This document shows, piece by piece, positions 15,467 through 23,486 of a stretch of DNA of 32,312 nt. Location: contig JAAXZI010000177.1 in assembly GCA_012719955.1 (NCBI GenBank), positions 1 through 32,312 on the forward strand. Reading direction: 5' to 3'. Under the pieces are notes generated by a model. That model was not told the DNA's origin. It did not search any database and saw only the letters and a program-made list of their open reading frames with translations. The translations under genes were made by a program, and so were the position numbers. Origin of the DNA: Phycisphaerae bacterium. GTDB taxonomy: Bacteria; Planctomycetota; Phycisphaerae; UBA1845; PWPN01. Every line of letters starts with the position of its first letter. Position 1 is the stretch's first letter.

Positions 15467-16321
15467 ATGGAAGAACAACTTCAACAGCATCATCTGCGAG
15501 ACCAGGTGCGCGAGTGTTACGCCGACGTTGCCCGGCAAGGGGCGTGGCGGCGGCAACCATCCGGCGGAAGCGGTTGCTGTTGTGGAGGCGGGCTTGACGC
15601 GGAAGGGTTGGCCAGGCAGATCGGCTATGAGTCCGCGGACCTGGCCGGGTTGCCCGAAGAAGCCAACCTGGGGGTATCTTGCGGCAATCCGACCGCCATC
15701 GCGTCTCTGCGGCCCGGCGAGGTGGTTCTGGATCTGGGCAGTGGGGCGGGGTTCGACGTCTTCCTGGCCGGCCCCAAGGTGGGTCCGACCGGGCGGGTGA
15801 TCGGTGTTGACATGACGCCCGAAATGCTGATGAAGGCCCGGCGCAACACGGAGTCATACCGCCAGCGCACCGGGCTGGATAACGTGGAATTCCGGCTCGG
15901 CGAGATTGAGCATCTTCCGGTGGCCGACGCCAGTGTGGATGTGATCATCAGTAATTGCGTTATTAACCTCTCGCCCGACAAACCACAGGTCTGGGCTGAA
16001 ATCGCCCGCGTGCTCAAGCCGGGCGGGCGGGTAGCCGTTTCCGACCTGGCTTTGCTCCAGCCGCTGCCCGACGCGATCCGGCAAATGGGTGAAGCCCTGG
16101 TCGGCTGCATCGCGGGGGCGCTGCTCATCGAAGATACCCGGCGAATCCTGCACGAGGTGGGGCTGGTCGATGCGGTTCTGGAGCCCCGGCCGGATTATGT
16201 GCGGGCCATGATGGAGTTCAAGGACCCACTGTACGTCGCGATTGCTCAGAAGCTGCCCGCGGGCCGGACGCCGGCCGACTACATCACCAGCCTGAGCATC
16301 ACCGCACGCAAACCTGCGTGA
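15467..16321 (+). CDS. arsM: ArsM arsenite S-adenosylmethionine methyltransferase
   Basis: A 284-residue cytoplasmic methyltransferase that turns arsenite into methylated, partly volatile species using S-adenosylmethionine. The SAM-binding motif L-D-L-G-S-G-A-G-F-D is at 88-97 and the acidic V-D-M-T strand end at 114-117. The three cysteines that hold arsenic in ArsM are present: C72 (V-S-C-G-N-P), C164 (S-N-C-V-I-N-L) and C214 (V-G-C-I-A-G). An extra C-C-C at 37-39 in a glycine-rich stretch is also common in bacterial ArsM. AGAGG eight bases before the ATG is a fair ribosome site. The stop is four bases before the permease start, so the two genes form one transcription unit. Confidence 0.92.
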   Translation: MEEQLQQHHLRDQVRECYADVARQGAWRRQPSGGSGCCCGGGLDAEGLARQIGYESADLAGLPEEANLGVSCGNPTAIASLRPGEVVLDLGSGAGFDVFLAGPKVGPTGRVIGVDMTPEMLMKARRNTESYRQRTGLDNVEFRLGEIEHLPVADASVDVIISNCVINLSPDKPQVWAEIARVLKPGGRVAVSDLALLQPLPDAIRQMGEALVGCIAGALLIEDTRRILHEVGLVDAVLEPRPDYVRAMMEFKDPLYVAIAQKLPAGRTPADYITSLSITARKPA

Positions 16322-16324
16322 GCG

Positions 16325-17476
<1,152 letters not shown>

Positions 17477-17597
17477 CCCGCATGCCGATAATACCCTGAC
17501 AGCGAGCGCGGTTCGGCTCTGTCCGCGTATCGCCGCCGGCCGGCGACAAGGGAGCCGGCCGACAAAACTACCCTCTGGAAATGGACGAAAAAAAGGT

Positions 17598-17640
17598 CAT
17601 AATGATATCCAGTAGTCGATCATGGCCTGGTCCATGATCG
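17598..17640 (+). promoter_or_regulatory. Candidate -10 and leader hairpin before the thioredoxin-like gene
   Basis: A -10-like CATAAT (17598-17603) is followed by a perfect 9-bp inverted repeat, CGATCATGG at 17617-17625 and its complement at 17632-17640, with a six-base loop. It would lie at the 5' end of the leader, about 45 bases before the start codon. It may be an operator or an RNA hairpin. It does not match the ArsR operator. Confidence 0.45.
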
Positions 17641-17685
17641 CCGGCGTGCTGCGGAGAGTCGCAACGACATCCAAGGAGTGGCGCC

Positions 17686-17928
17686 ATGACGATCGAGATC
17701 TTTGGTCCCAGTGATCCCAACTGTGCAGCGCTGGCGGCCAATGCGAGGATCGCCGCTGATAAGCTCGGGGTTCATTACGAGTTGTGCAGAGTAACTAATC
17801 AGAAGGACATCGCCGCCCACGGCGTCCTGTTCACGCCGGCACTGGCCATCGACGGCCGGATCAGGAGCGCCGGCAAGGTACTGGATGCGGCGGAAATGAC
17901 GACCCTGCTCGCCTCAGCGTTGGCCTGA
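17686..17928 (+). CDS. Small thioredoxin-like protein with one active-site cysteine missing
   Basis: An 80-residue protein of the small glutaredoxin-like thioredoxin family (TIGR00412, redox-active disulfide protein 2). It shows the M-X-I-X-I-F-G-P start, the helix after the active site and the cis-proline in F-T-P-A-L (T50-P51), then A-I-D-G-R-I-R-S-A-G-K-V. Family members have G-P-X-C-X-X-C; here it is G-P-S-D-P-N-C, so D10 replaces the first cysteine and only C13 remains, with another at C34. It could work through a monothiol mechanism or bind a metal or arsenite. AAGGAG seven bases before the ATG is a strong ribosome site. It follows the ACR3 gene by 209 bp on the same strand with its own likely promoter. 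Confidence 0.8.
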   Translation: MTIEIFGPSDPNCAALAANARIAADKLGVHYELCRVTNQKDIAAHGVLFTPALAIDGRIRSAGKVLDAAEMTTLLASALA

Positions 17929-17969
17929 TCGACGCAACGACCGGCCGCGGCCCGGGGGTGTCAACTGCC

Positions 17970-18776
17970 TCATAACGGCAGCCCGCTCTCTCTCATCACA
18001 TACAGGGCGGCCAATTCGCCGATAAATGCCAGTACCAGCGCGAGATACACCAACCTGGCGGCCGGCGGCACGGTCCTCAGATGCAGTGTCTGAAGCGTCA
18101 TGTAGGCCAGACCGGCCGGTATCAGCAATCCCGCTCCGCCCAGAACTCCCAGCAATAACCACCAGGAGCGCAGGACGGCCGCCACGGTGCCGTTGCCCGA
18201 TGGGTCGTACCAGAGCATGCCGCCCACTTCCAGCAAGAGCCACAAGAGCCGCAACCCTGTGGCCGCCAAAAAGATACGCACCAAGCGCTTGAGCGGCTGG
18301 AGGCTCATGGTCGAGTGCGCCAGCAGACTGCTCACCAACACCCCCGCCAAGCCGATGGAGCCCACCAGCAGGGCAGACAATGCCTGACCGGCCAGAGAGG
18401 CCTTGATCGCCAGAGGAGGGGCGTCCGGCCAGATGCGATAGTCGAATCCCCATGCCCATGCGGCGGCCAGTGACAGCGCTCCGCTTACGCCGGCAAACAG
18501 CCGGATGGTTGATCCCGACCGTCGCGCCGTGGGGGCCAGGCCGAACACAACGAACGCGCCCATTGCCGCCGAGGCCGTCAGCGCTGCCGCCCAGACCGGC
18601 CACGGCCCGCGCTGCCAACCTGCCCAGGCGATAAATCCCGCTACGATCGGAAGTTGCAGACACAATGCCAGGATCGCGATCAGCCGGACGCTACGCCAGG
18701 CGACTTGCGTCAATCGGCACAAGGCCAGCGCGCCCAGGAGCCCCGCGGCCAAGGTTGTCAGGAAAACAATGAACAC
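17970..18776 (-). CDS. Polytopic membrane protein of unknown function
   Basis: A 268-residue, very hydrophobic protein with about eight transmembrane helices (roughly 2-20, 35-55, 62-82, 92-112, 125-148, 165-186, 203-226, 240-262). The last helix with I-G-E-L and the repeated helix pairs recall NrfD/DmsC-type anchors of molybdoenzymes, but no molybdoenzyme or iron-sulfur subunit is nearby, so this is only a hint. The start is GTG, one base after the stop of the gene upstream, with GGGGAG at ribosome-site distance, which shows a translationally coupled pair. Confidence 0.65.
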   Translation of the reverse strand: MFIVFLTTLAAGLLGALALCRLTQVAWRSVRLIAILALCLQLPIVAGFIAWAGWQRGPWPVWAAALTASAAMGAFVVFGLAPTARRSGSTIRLFAGVSGALSLAAAWAWGFDYRIWPDAPPLAIKASLAGQALSALLVGSIGLAGVLVSSLLAHSTMSLQPLKRLVRIFLAATGLRLLWLLLEVGGMLWYDPSGNGTVAAVLRSWWLLLGVLGGAGLLIPAGLAYMTLQTLHLRTVPPAARLVYLALVLAFIGELAALYVMRESGLPL

Positions 18777-18777
18777 G

Positions 18778-19275
18778 TCAGCTCCCCTGAGCCGGCCTGC
18801 TGGCTGGCCGGGTCGTTACGCTCGGCACTTGATGGCCGACCGAGTCCCACCATTTCTTCCAGTCTTCGTAATTCGCGCCGACCTTCTGGCCGGTAAGCTG
18901 TGCCAGTGCTTCAAGACAATGGGCTTTCCCGCAATCCATTACCCCGCCGGGTTCAGTGTGCCCTTGCCATTTGAGAGCTCGAATCAAGATCGGCACGGAC
19001 TCCGGCCCGCCTAGATCGGCCACGTAGATGAATGCATCATGGTGGTTTCCCCAGGGCAGGGCCAGCACGCGGTGGGATACGTCCAGCACTTCGGCAGAGC
19101 TGGCCTGTTGAAGCCAATTGATATCGGCCAGCTTCTGGTTGGGCAACACAAAAGAGCGATACGCGATATAGGCAGCGCCGGCCAGCAGAATCGCGAGCAC
19201 TACCACGACGGTAAGCGTCCGGCGAAGCCATTTTCGGGACGATGAGCCGGCCGTGGGGGGCGGCACGGAATCCAT
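18778..19275 (-). CDS. Membrane-anchored protein of unknown function
   Basis: A 165-residue protein with one N-terminal membrane helix (about 17-40) and a soluble domain outside the cytoplasm. The domain reads like a single HEAT-type unit (D-L-G-G-P-E-S-V-P-I-L-I-R-A-L) followed by a C-X4-C segment (C114, C119) and a W-K-K-W-W motif; the tail is serine/threonine/proline-rich. Such HEAT-like domains usually bind proteins. AAGGAG eight bases before the ATG is a good ribosome site. It forms a two-gene unit with the polytopic protein downstream, its probable partner. Confidence 0.68.
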   Translation of the reverse strand: MDSVPPPTAGSSSRKWLRRTLTVVVVLAILLAGAAYIAYRSFVLPNQKLADINWLQQASSAEVLDVSHRVLALPWGNHHDAFIYVADLGGPESVPILIRALKWQGHTEPGGVMDCGKAHCLEALAQLTGQKVGANYEDWKKWWDSVGHQVPSVTTRPASRPAQGS

Positions 19276-19301
19276 AACGTAATCTCCTTGGCGTCTTGGG
19301 G

Positions 19302-19847
19302 TTACACGCCGGCAAACTCGGGAGCATACTTGACTACGCCACCGGCGCCGCCCAACGCCCCGCGATGCAACTCCAACGCCATGAACACCGGGTCGGGTAC
19401 ATCATACTCGCAACTCAGCAGGAATGTGCGGGCCGGGACAAAACCGAACCGGGGATAGAAATCCGGGTGGCCCAGAACCACCACCGCGCCACATCCGTTC
19501 TCCCGGCAGGCATCAAGCCCCGCGCGAACCAATTCAGACCCAATTCCCTGACGCTGATAAGCGGGCAGAACCGCCAGGGGGCCCAGGCCCATCGGCCGGA
19601 AGGGGGGCCTGCTGGTCTCGGCTGCTGACCGGTGGAAAAGCCTTCTGCCCCTCGGCTGGATCGAGACCGGGCTGAACAGAATGTGCCCGACGATTGCCCC
19701 CTCGCGCTCCGCCACGAGCGAGATGCAGGCCTGGTTCCGCCGGAGCACTTCGACCAGGTCCGCCTCGTTGGTCCGGCCGAACGCCTGCCGGTTGACCTCA
19801 TGGACGGCCGGGTAGTCGTTCGGCAATTCAAGGCGGATTTTCGTCAT
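19302..19847 (-). CDS. GNAT family N-acetyltransferase (YhbS-like)
   Basis: A 181-residue cytoplasmic acetyltransferase using acetyl-CoA; the substrate is unknown. It shows the YhbS-type order: I-R-L-E start, a V-N-R-Q-A-F helix, G-H-I-L-F-S strand, L-G-P-L-A-V-L-P-A-Y-Q-R-Q-G-I-G acetyl-CoA loop near the middle, then V-V-V-L-G-H-P-D-F-Y-P-R-F-G-F. About 20 extra residues, basic and serine-rich, sit before the acetyl-CoA motif (between I-Q-P and M-G-L-G-P). I chose the ATG at 19847; an in-frame TTG would add three residues. No Shine-Dalgarno is visible. It ends 26 bp before the membrane protein pair. Confidence 0.85.
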   Translation of the reverse strand: MTKIRLELPNDYPAVHEVNRQAFGRTNEADLVEVLRRNQACISLVAEREGAIVGHILFSPVSIQPRGRRLFHRSAAETSRPPFRPMGLGPLAVLPAYQRQGIGSELVRAGLDACRENGCGAVVVLGHPDFYPRFGFVPARTFLLSCEYDVPDPVFMALELHRGALGGAGGVVKYAPEFAGV

Positions 19848-19882
19848 GAGAGGCAACGCGGCGTTTTAAGCGCTACAGTCGG

Positions 19883-19888
19883 TATAAT
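19883..19888 (+). promoter_or_regulatory. Consensus -10 box, + strand
   Basis: TATAAT lies in the divergent space between the acetyltransferase gene and the small lipoprotein gene. The -35 region is weak. A transcript from here would have a leader of about 140 bases, including a small GGAGC/GCTCC hairpin at 20005-20018 just before the ribosome site. Confidence 0.45.
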
Positions 19889-20036
19889 CGCTACTCCGGG
19901 TAGACACCCCATTCCAGGGCGGTCTCAGGGGGGATATTACCGGTCCAAGCCAGTCCCGGCCAGCCGGTGGGGAAAGTGGTACGCAAGCTGCCTTCCTGAA
20001 TGGGGGAGCGAAGGCTCCGCCAGGAGGGTTTCAGAG

Positions 20037-20378
20037 ATGCGTTTGGGTGTTGCGGTGGTCATGGCGTTGCTCGTGCCGGCCTGGGCTGGCTGCTCCTCAC
20101 ACCCTGAGAGCCCGAGCAGGTGCGTGATCGCCGTGCCGGAGCAACGGCCGGCCGTCCTCGCCTCCGCCTTGCTCTTTGACCCCCAGCCGGGCCACTACGA
20201 CCCCCAGGACTTTGCGATGCGCAGCGACTGGCCGTCCACTCCGTCCTTCTATTCCCCGGGCGAGGCTGTCTACTACAGTGATCGTGTGGTTGACTACCAG
20301 GGCCGCCCCTGGAGCAACTGGCAGGGCACTTACCGCCGCGCCGATTCGGTGCGTATTGGGGTTGGCTACCGGCCATAA
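20037..20378 (+). CDS. Small predicted lipoprotein
   Basis: A 113-residue protein of unknown function. The N-terminus M-R-L-G-V-A-V-V-M-A-L-L-V-P-A-W-A-G-C-S-S is a lipoprotein-type signal with C19 as the likely lipid site; tryptophan at -3 is unusual. The mature part is tyrosine-, proline- and serine-rich (P-G-H-Y-D-P, Y-Y-S-D-R-V-V-D-Y) and looks like a short surface or periplasmic protein without a known domain. AGGAGGG eight bases before the ATG at 20037 fixes the start, although the frame is open far upstream. Confidence 0.65.
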   Translation: MRLGVAVVMALLVPAWAGCSSHPESPSRCVIAVPEQRPAVLASALLFDPQPGHYDPQDFAMRSDWPSTPSFYSPGEAVYYSDRVVDYQGRPWSNWQGTYRRADSVRIGVGYRP

Positions 20379-20495
20379 CCCGCCGCGGGCATGCATTGGC
20401 CTCACGGGCCGTCCCGGCGTTCCGGGAGGGCCTCCGGATCGGAAGCTCATCAACGGTCCTCCGCCAATCTCCCGAACTGTCCAAAACGGCTAAAC

Positions 20496-20523
20496 TTGAC
20501 CACTTCCGGGTAGCCGATATACT
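20496..20523 (+). promoter_or_regulatory. Sigma-70-type promoter for the LysM gene
   Basis: TTGACC (20496-20501) and TATACT (20518-20523) are separated by 16 bp, the best complete promoter in the window. Transcription would start near 20530, giving a leader of about 60 bases. Confidence 0.65.
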
Positions 20524-20589
20524 TGCGTCCGTTGCATTTTTGCGAGTGCCTACAAGGGATTTCCCGCCACTTGCTGTCGAGGGATTGAC

Positions 20590-21603
20590 ATGACATCTTC
20601 ACTCAAAATCGGCATTGCCGGCTTAGCCGTCGTCGGCGTGGGCCTGGGCGCGTATCTGGTGAATAGCGGGCTCAAGGGCGACAAGGCTGAAAAGGCCTCC
20701 GAATCCGTCAAGTTGGCCAGTTCGGAGAGCGAGCAGGCCCCGGCCGTCCTCGCGACCGAAGAGCCCAAGCCGGCGCCGAGCATGGAGCAGATTTCCGTTC
20801 CGTCTATCCAGGAGACGCCGGTCGCTTCCACTGATAACCACACCGGCCAAGCGGGCTCTCCGGCCCCGTTGGGCGTACGCGAAAGCCGGCAGGATACCGA
20901 GCGAACTTGGCGTCCTCGACCACTGGAGACCAGCGAAGCTCAGCCGGTGATTCCGGCGCCCCCCGTTTTGCCGGCTGCTGTTGACGCGGCCGATCCGGCC
21001 GGCAGCTCGGAGCCCGCTCCCAGTGCTGACCCGGCGCCGATTTCACCCGCCCCTGTGTCAACCCTCAGCGATACCGAGCGCATGAGCCTGCAGGAGCCGT
21101 CGACCGCGACGCAGCCGGCCAAAGCGGATCTGGCCGCCAAGACTGCCTCTGCCGCCTCCGAGAAGATGACCATCCACGTGGTTCAGCCCGGCGACACGTT
21201 CAGCGCCCTGGCGGTCAAGTACCTGGGCAGCCACAAGCATGTTAAGCTCATCGAGAAGGCCAACCCCAAGATCAATCCCAACCGTCTCTACGTGGGTACC
21301 AAGTTGAAGATCCCCGCCGCGCCGGAGGCGTCCAAGACCGTAGCCGTGTCCGTTGCCAACGACAGTGCCGCTGCCGGCGAGCCCAAGGCCAAACCGGTGA
21401 AGGCGCCGCCGGTCGATCCGGCCAAAGCCTATACCGTGAAGCCGGGCGATAGCTGGTCCAGCCTGTCCACGCGATTCTTGGGCGACCCCAACTGGACGGT
21501 GCTCTACGAGTACAACAAGGAACGCTTCCCGCCCAACGTCCGCACGCTTCAGCCGGGCATGGTCATTGAAATCCCCACCAAGGGGGAGCTGGAACGTCAC
21601 TGA
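20590..21603 (+). CDS. Membrane-anchored protein with two LysM domains
   Basis: A 337-residue envelope protein. Residues 5-27 form an uncleaved membrane anchor or signal. A long, low-complexity linker rich in proline, alanine, serine and glutamate spans 30-190. Two LysM peptidoglycan-binding domains follow: about 194-242 (I-H-V-V-Q-P-G-D-T-F ... L-K-I-P) and 281-330 (Y-T-V-K-P-G-D-S-W ... V-I-E-I-P). No catalytic domain is present, so it probably tethers to the cell wall or acts as a scaffold. GAGGG six bases before the ATG supports the start. It is a single-gene unit with its own promoter and a strong terminator. Confidence 0.85.
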   Translation: MTSSLKIGIAGLAVVGVGLGAYLVNSGLKGDKAEKASESVKLASSESEQAPAVLATEEPKPAPSMEQISVPSIQETPVASTDNHTGQAGSPAPLGVRESRQDTERTWRPRPLETSEAQPVIPAPPVLPAAVDAADPAGSSEPAPSADPAPISPAPVSTLSDTERMSLQEPSTATQPAKADLAAKTASAASEKMTIHVVQPGDTFSALAVKYLGSHKHVKLIEKANPKINPNRLYVGTKLKIPAAPEASKTVAVSVANDSAAAGEPKAKPVKAPPVDPAKAYTVKPGDSWSSLSTRFLGDPNWTVLYEYNKERFPPNVRTLQPGMVIEIPTKGELERH

Positions 21604-21641
21604 CAGGCGCGAAGGCGGAATCCGACTAATCTGACATGTGA

Positions 21642-21680
21642 AGCGATGGCTCGCCGGGCAATGGCGGGCCATCGCTTTTT
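21642..21680 (+). terminator. Intrinsic terminator after the LysM gene
   Basis: A perfect 9-bp stem, AGCGATGGC at 21642-21650 with GCCATCGCT at 21668-21676, contains an inner CGCC/GGCG stem and is followed by a run of five T. It is the clearest terminator in the window. Confidence 0.85.
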
Positions 21681-22052
21681 CATGTCCTTTTCCAGTTGGC
21701 GCGTTCCGCGCTCCTGTAACGGCCGTCGCGAGGCCCGGCCAAGGTGGGGGATTGGCTGTTTTCGCACCATGGATGAAGCGTTTACTGGCAGCGGCATCGG
21801 GTTTTCCGCGCATTTGCTAACGTCCGAGTAATCCTCGGCGGTGCGTTTGGCCGATAGCGATAGACTGGAGGGGCGCGGATGGCCGGGTGCGGGGCCGATC
21901 CTTGCCCTCAGCGGTGCGCACTGCTTCCAAAAACTTCTCAAGTGCTTACTGCCGAGTTAGTTACGGCATTCAATATGGGGTGAATGCCGATGCGCTGACG
22001 ACTGGATTCGACTCGTAAAAAATCGTATTCTGGCGCATGTAAGGAGGTTCGA
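21681..22052. other. Gene-poor region with a perfect inverted repeat
   Basis: I see no credible gene. The notable element is CGGCATTCA (21964-21972) with its exact complement at 21981-21989 around an eight-base loop, 64 bp before the DUF433 start. It could be an operator for that antitoxin-like gene. A -10-like TATTCT is at 22026-22031. Confidence 0.5.
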
Positions 22053-22262
22053 ATGACTCGAACAACTCGCTCTGCTCCACATGTACGGATACAAGCTCTG
22101 GGGCTGACCGATCAAATCGAGGTGCTTCCTGGCATCTGTGGAGGCAACCCGGTTTTGAAGGGAACCCACATTCCTGTTTCCGCGGTTCTCGACGCGCTGG
22201 TCTATGGACGGACCTGGTACTTCAGCCTGGAGCCGATCGAGCCCCAGACGAAGGGCGACTGA
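22053..22262 (+). CDS. Truncated DUF433 antitoxin-like protein
   Basis: A 69-residue product. Residues 25-50 carry the DUF433 core (P-G-I-C-G-G-N-P-V-L-K-G-T-H-I-P-V then V-L-D-A-L), typical of VapB-like antitoxins paired with DUF5615 PIN-like toxins. After that core the expected helix-turn-helix continuation (E-E-I-L ... Y-P-H-L-T-X-E-D-I) is missing; instead an unrelated tail of about 18 residues runs to the stop. No toxin gene follows. AAGGAGG five bases before the ATG is a very strong ribosome site, so it may still be translated. Most likely it is the remnant of a decayed toxin-antitoxin pair. Confidence 0.6.
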   Translation: MTRTTRSAPHVRIQALGLTDQIEVLPGICGGNPVLKGTHIPVSAVLDALVYGRTWYFSLEPIEPQTKGD

Positions 22263-22611
22263 GCTTCGGTTGTGGGCGAGTCTCTGAGAGCCGGCGTTTC
22301 TCGGCACGGAATCAGCCGATGCCCCGGTCCTCAGATGGCCAGCCGGAATTCGATGATCATCGGCCACCCCACTTCCGCTCTCCGCTGCGCTGCAGTCGTT
22401 CCCTGTACTATTCCCACGAACATACCTGATGAGCGCTCATGCCTGGGACGCCGGCAATCGGCCTGGGCTTGAGCTGTCCGTTCAGCAATCTCTTTCTCAA
22501 CCGATGCATCCGCGGCGTGTGCGCCGGCCGAGGCGCCCAAATCGTGCGCTGAGCGGCCTTGTCAGCGCGCACGGCCATCTGGGTACCTTGGCACTTGGGT
22601 ACGTTGGTTGT
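22263..22611. other. Intergenic, no gene seen
   Basis: No frame here has convincing protein composition. The only structure I note is the 12-bp perfect palindrome ATGAGCGCTCAT at 22429-22440. It may be decayed coding sequence following the truncated DUF433 gene. Confidence 0.4.
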
Positions 22612-22833
22612 TCAGAGATGGCTACATGTGTTGGCGTTGCGCTGGCGGAAGGATCGCAACAGGTGGTTGTGCCAGGTCCGAGCGGCCCATGCCAGCATGG
22701 CCCCGGCCAGAGCGATCAACGAGAGCGCCTGACCAAAATCCGACCAGGCGGCCGCGGAGGCAATGCCTGAGGCCAGCATGATGATCAGCCCCACATAAAA
22801 GGCTCGTTGACTCAGCGAGATCTGCGGGTCCAC
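22612..22833 (-). CDS. Small membrane protein, two helices
   Basis: A 73-residue product with two hydrophobic segments (about 10-30 and 35-50) and a basic, histidine/arginine-rich C-terminus. The start is GTG, with GGAG eight bases before it. I know no family. The hydrophobic pattern and ribosome site make it more credible than other small frames in this worn stretch. Confidence 0.45.
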   Translation of the reverse strand: MDPQISLSQRAFYVGLIIMLASGIASAAAWSDFGQALSLIALAGAMLAWAARTWHNHLLRSFRQRNANTCSHL

Positions 22834-23458
22834 AGGTCAGGCTCCGAAGGCAGCGATGAAACCGGCACTTTTCTGTTTATCGGCCGATTGCGAAGCAAAC
22901 TGAAACGTGCCGTTCTGTGAGGAGTTTTTAATCCAGGCGAACTTTGGCCGCCTCCCCAACTCTGCAGTCATGCGTCCCGGTCTGATACAGTCTCCGTTGG
23001 CGGACTTGGATAGGTTCCTGCCCGGTTGTGGGTCACTCCGCTGCTGATCGTTTGAATCTTCGTGCGTTCGGAGTACCTCACCCTCTGAAGAGGCGAGGCA
23101 CCCAACGCAGGAGGTGGTGGGGCGCCCAATGCGGCAAGAGGTGGGGCACGCAATGCGCAAGATTCATTTGGAATCCGTGTGCTGCCATGTCGGCCCGACC
23201 GCTCTTCACGCCCGTGGAGTGCATCAAGTTCGTGAAGATCATGGATGCGCTCTACCCATCGGCCGAGCTCAATGCTTCGCTTGACGTTTAAGGTGGCTGA
23301 TGGTACCAGGCGATGTGAGAGATCGCTCATGCCCTTCCTGCCATGTCGCAGTGGGGTCGATGCCTAAGATTAACGGATGCCGCGCGTGGTGTGCGCGGAA
23401 TGCTTGTCCGTGCGTATCGAGTCCCGGTTCGACAGCGTGGTACTTCAGGTGAGAAATG
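22834..23458. other. Gene-poor region before otsA
   Basis: No supported gene. It contains the degenerate tandem array at 23095-23161. A frame at 23190-23291 gives a short peptide with some protein-like character but no ribosome site or family likeness. The otsA frame is open back to 23343 without conserved residues there. Confidence 0.4.
23095..23161 (+). repeat. Degenerate tandem repeat, about 22 bp x3
   Basis: Three imperfect units sharing a core GGGGCRCSCAAYGCG, separated by GGAGGTGGT or GCAAGAGGT. The unit starts fall near 23096, 23119 and 23143. The array is not tied to any gene. Confidence 0.5.
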
Positions 23459-23486
23459 TCATCATGAGGTTATCATCATGAGGTTA
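23459..23486 (+). repeat. Perfect 14-bp tandem duplication over the otsA start
   Basis: TCATCATGAGGTTA occurs at 23459-23472 and again directly at 23473-23486. Each copy holds an ATG AGG TTA. The second is the otsA start (M-R-L); the first opens a five-codon frame (M-R-L-S-S) whose TGA overlaps the otsA ATG. The ribosome-site-like AGGTGA (23447-23452) is nearer the first ATG. Confidence 0.85.

Noticed and set aside
22331..22540. 69-codon minus-strand frame
   Set aside because: No ribosome site, no hydrophobic core or domain; composition fits a random frame in G+C-rich DNA.
22837..23160. 107-codon minus-strand frame over the tandem repeat
   Set aside because: It runs through the degenerate array and lacks protein-like order; the small membrane protein next to it is better supported.
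23190..23291. Short + frame with a protein-like C-terminal stretch
   Set aside because: The last 34 residues look plausible but there is no ribosome site, no homology I can name, and the frame starts amid repeats.
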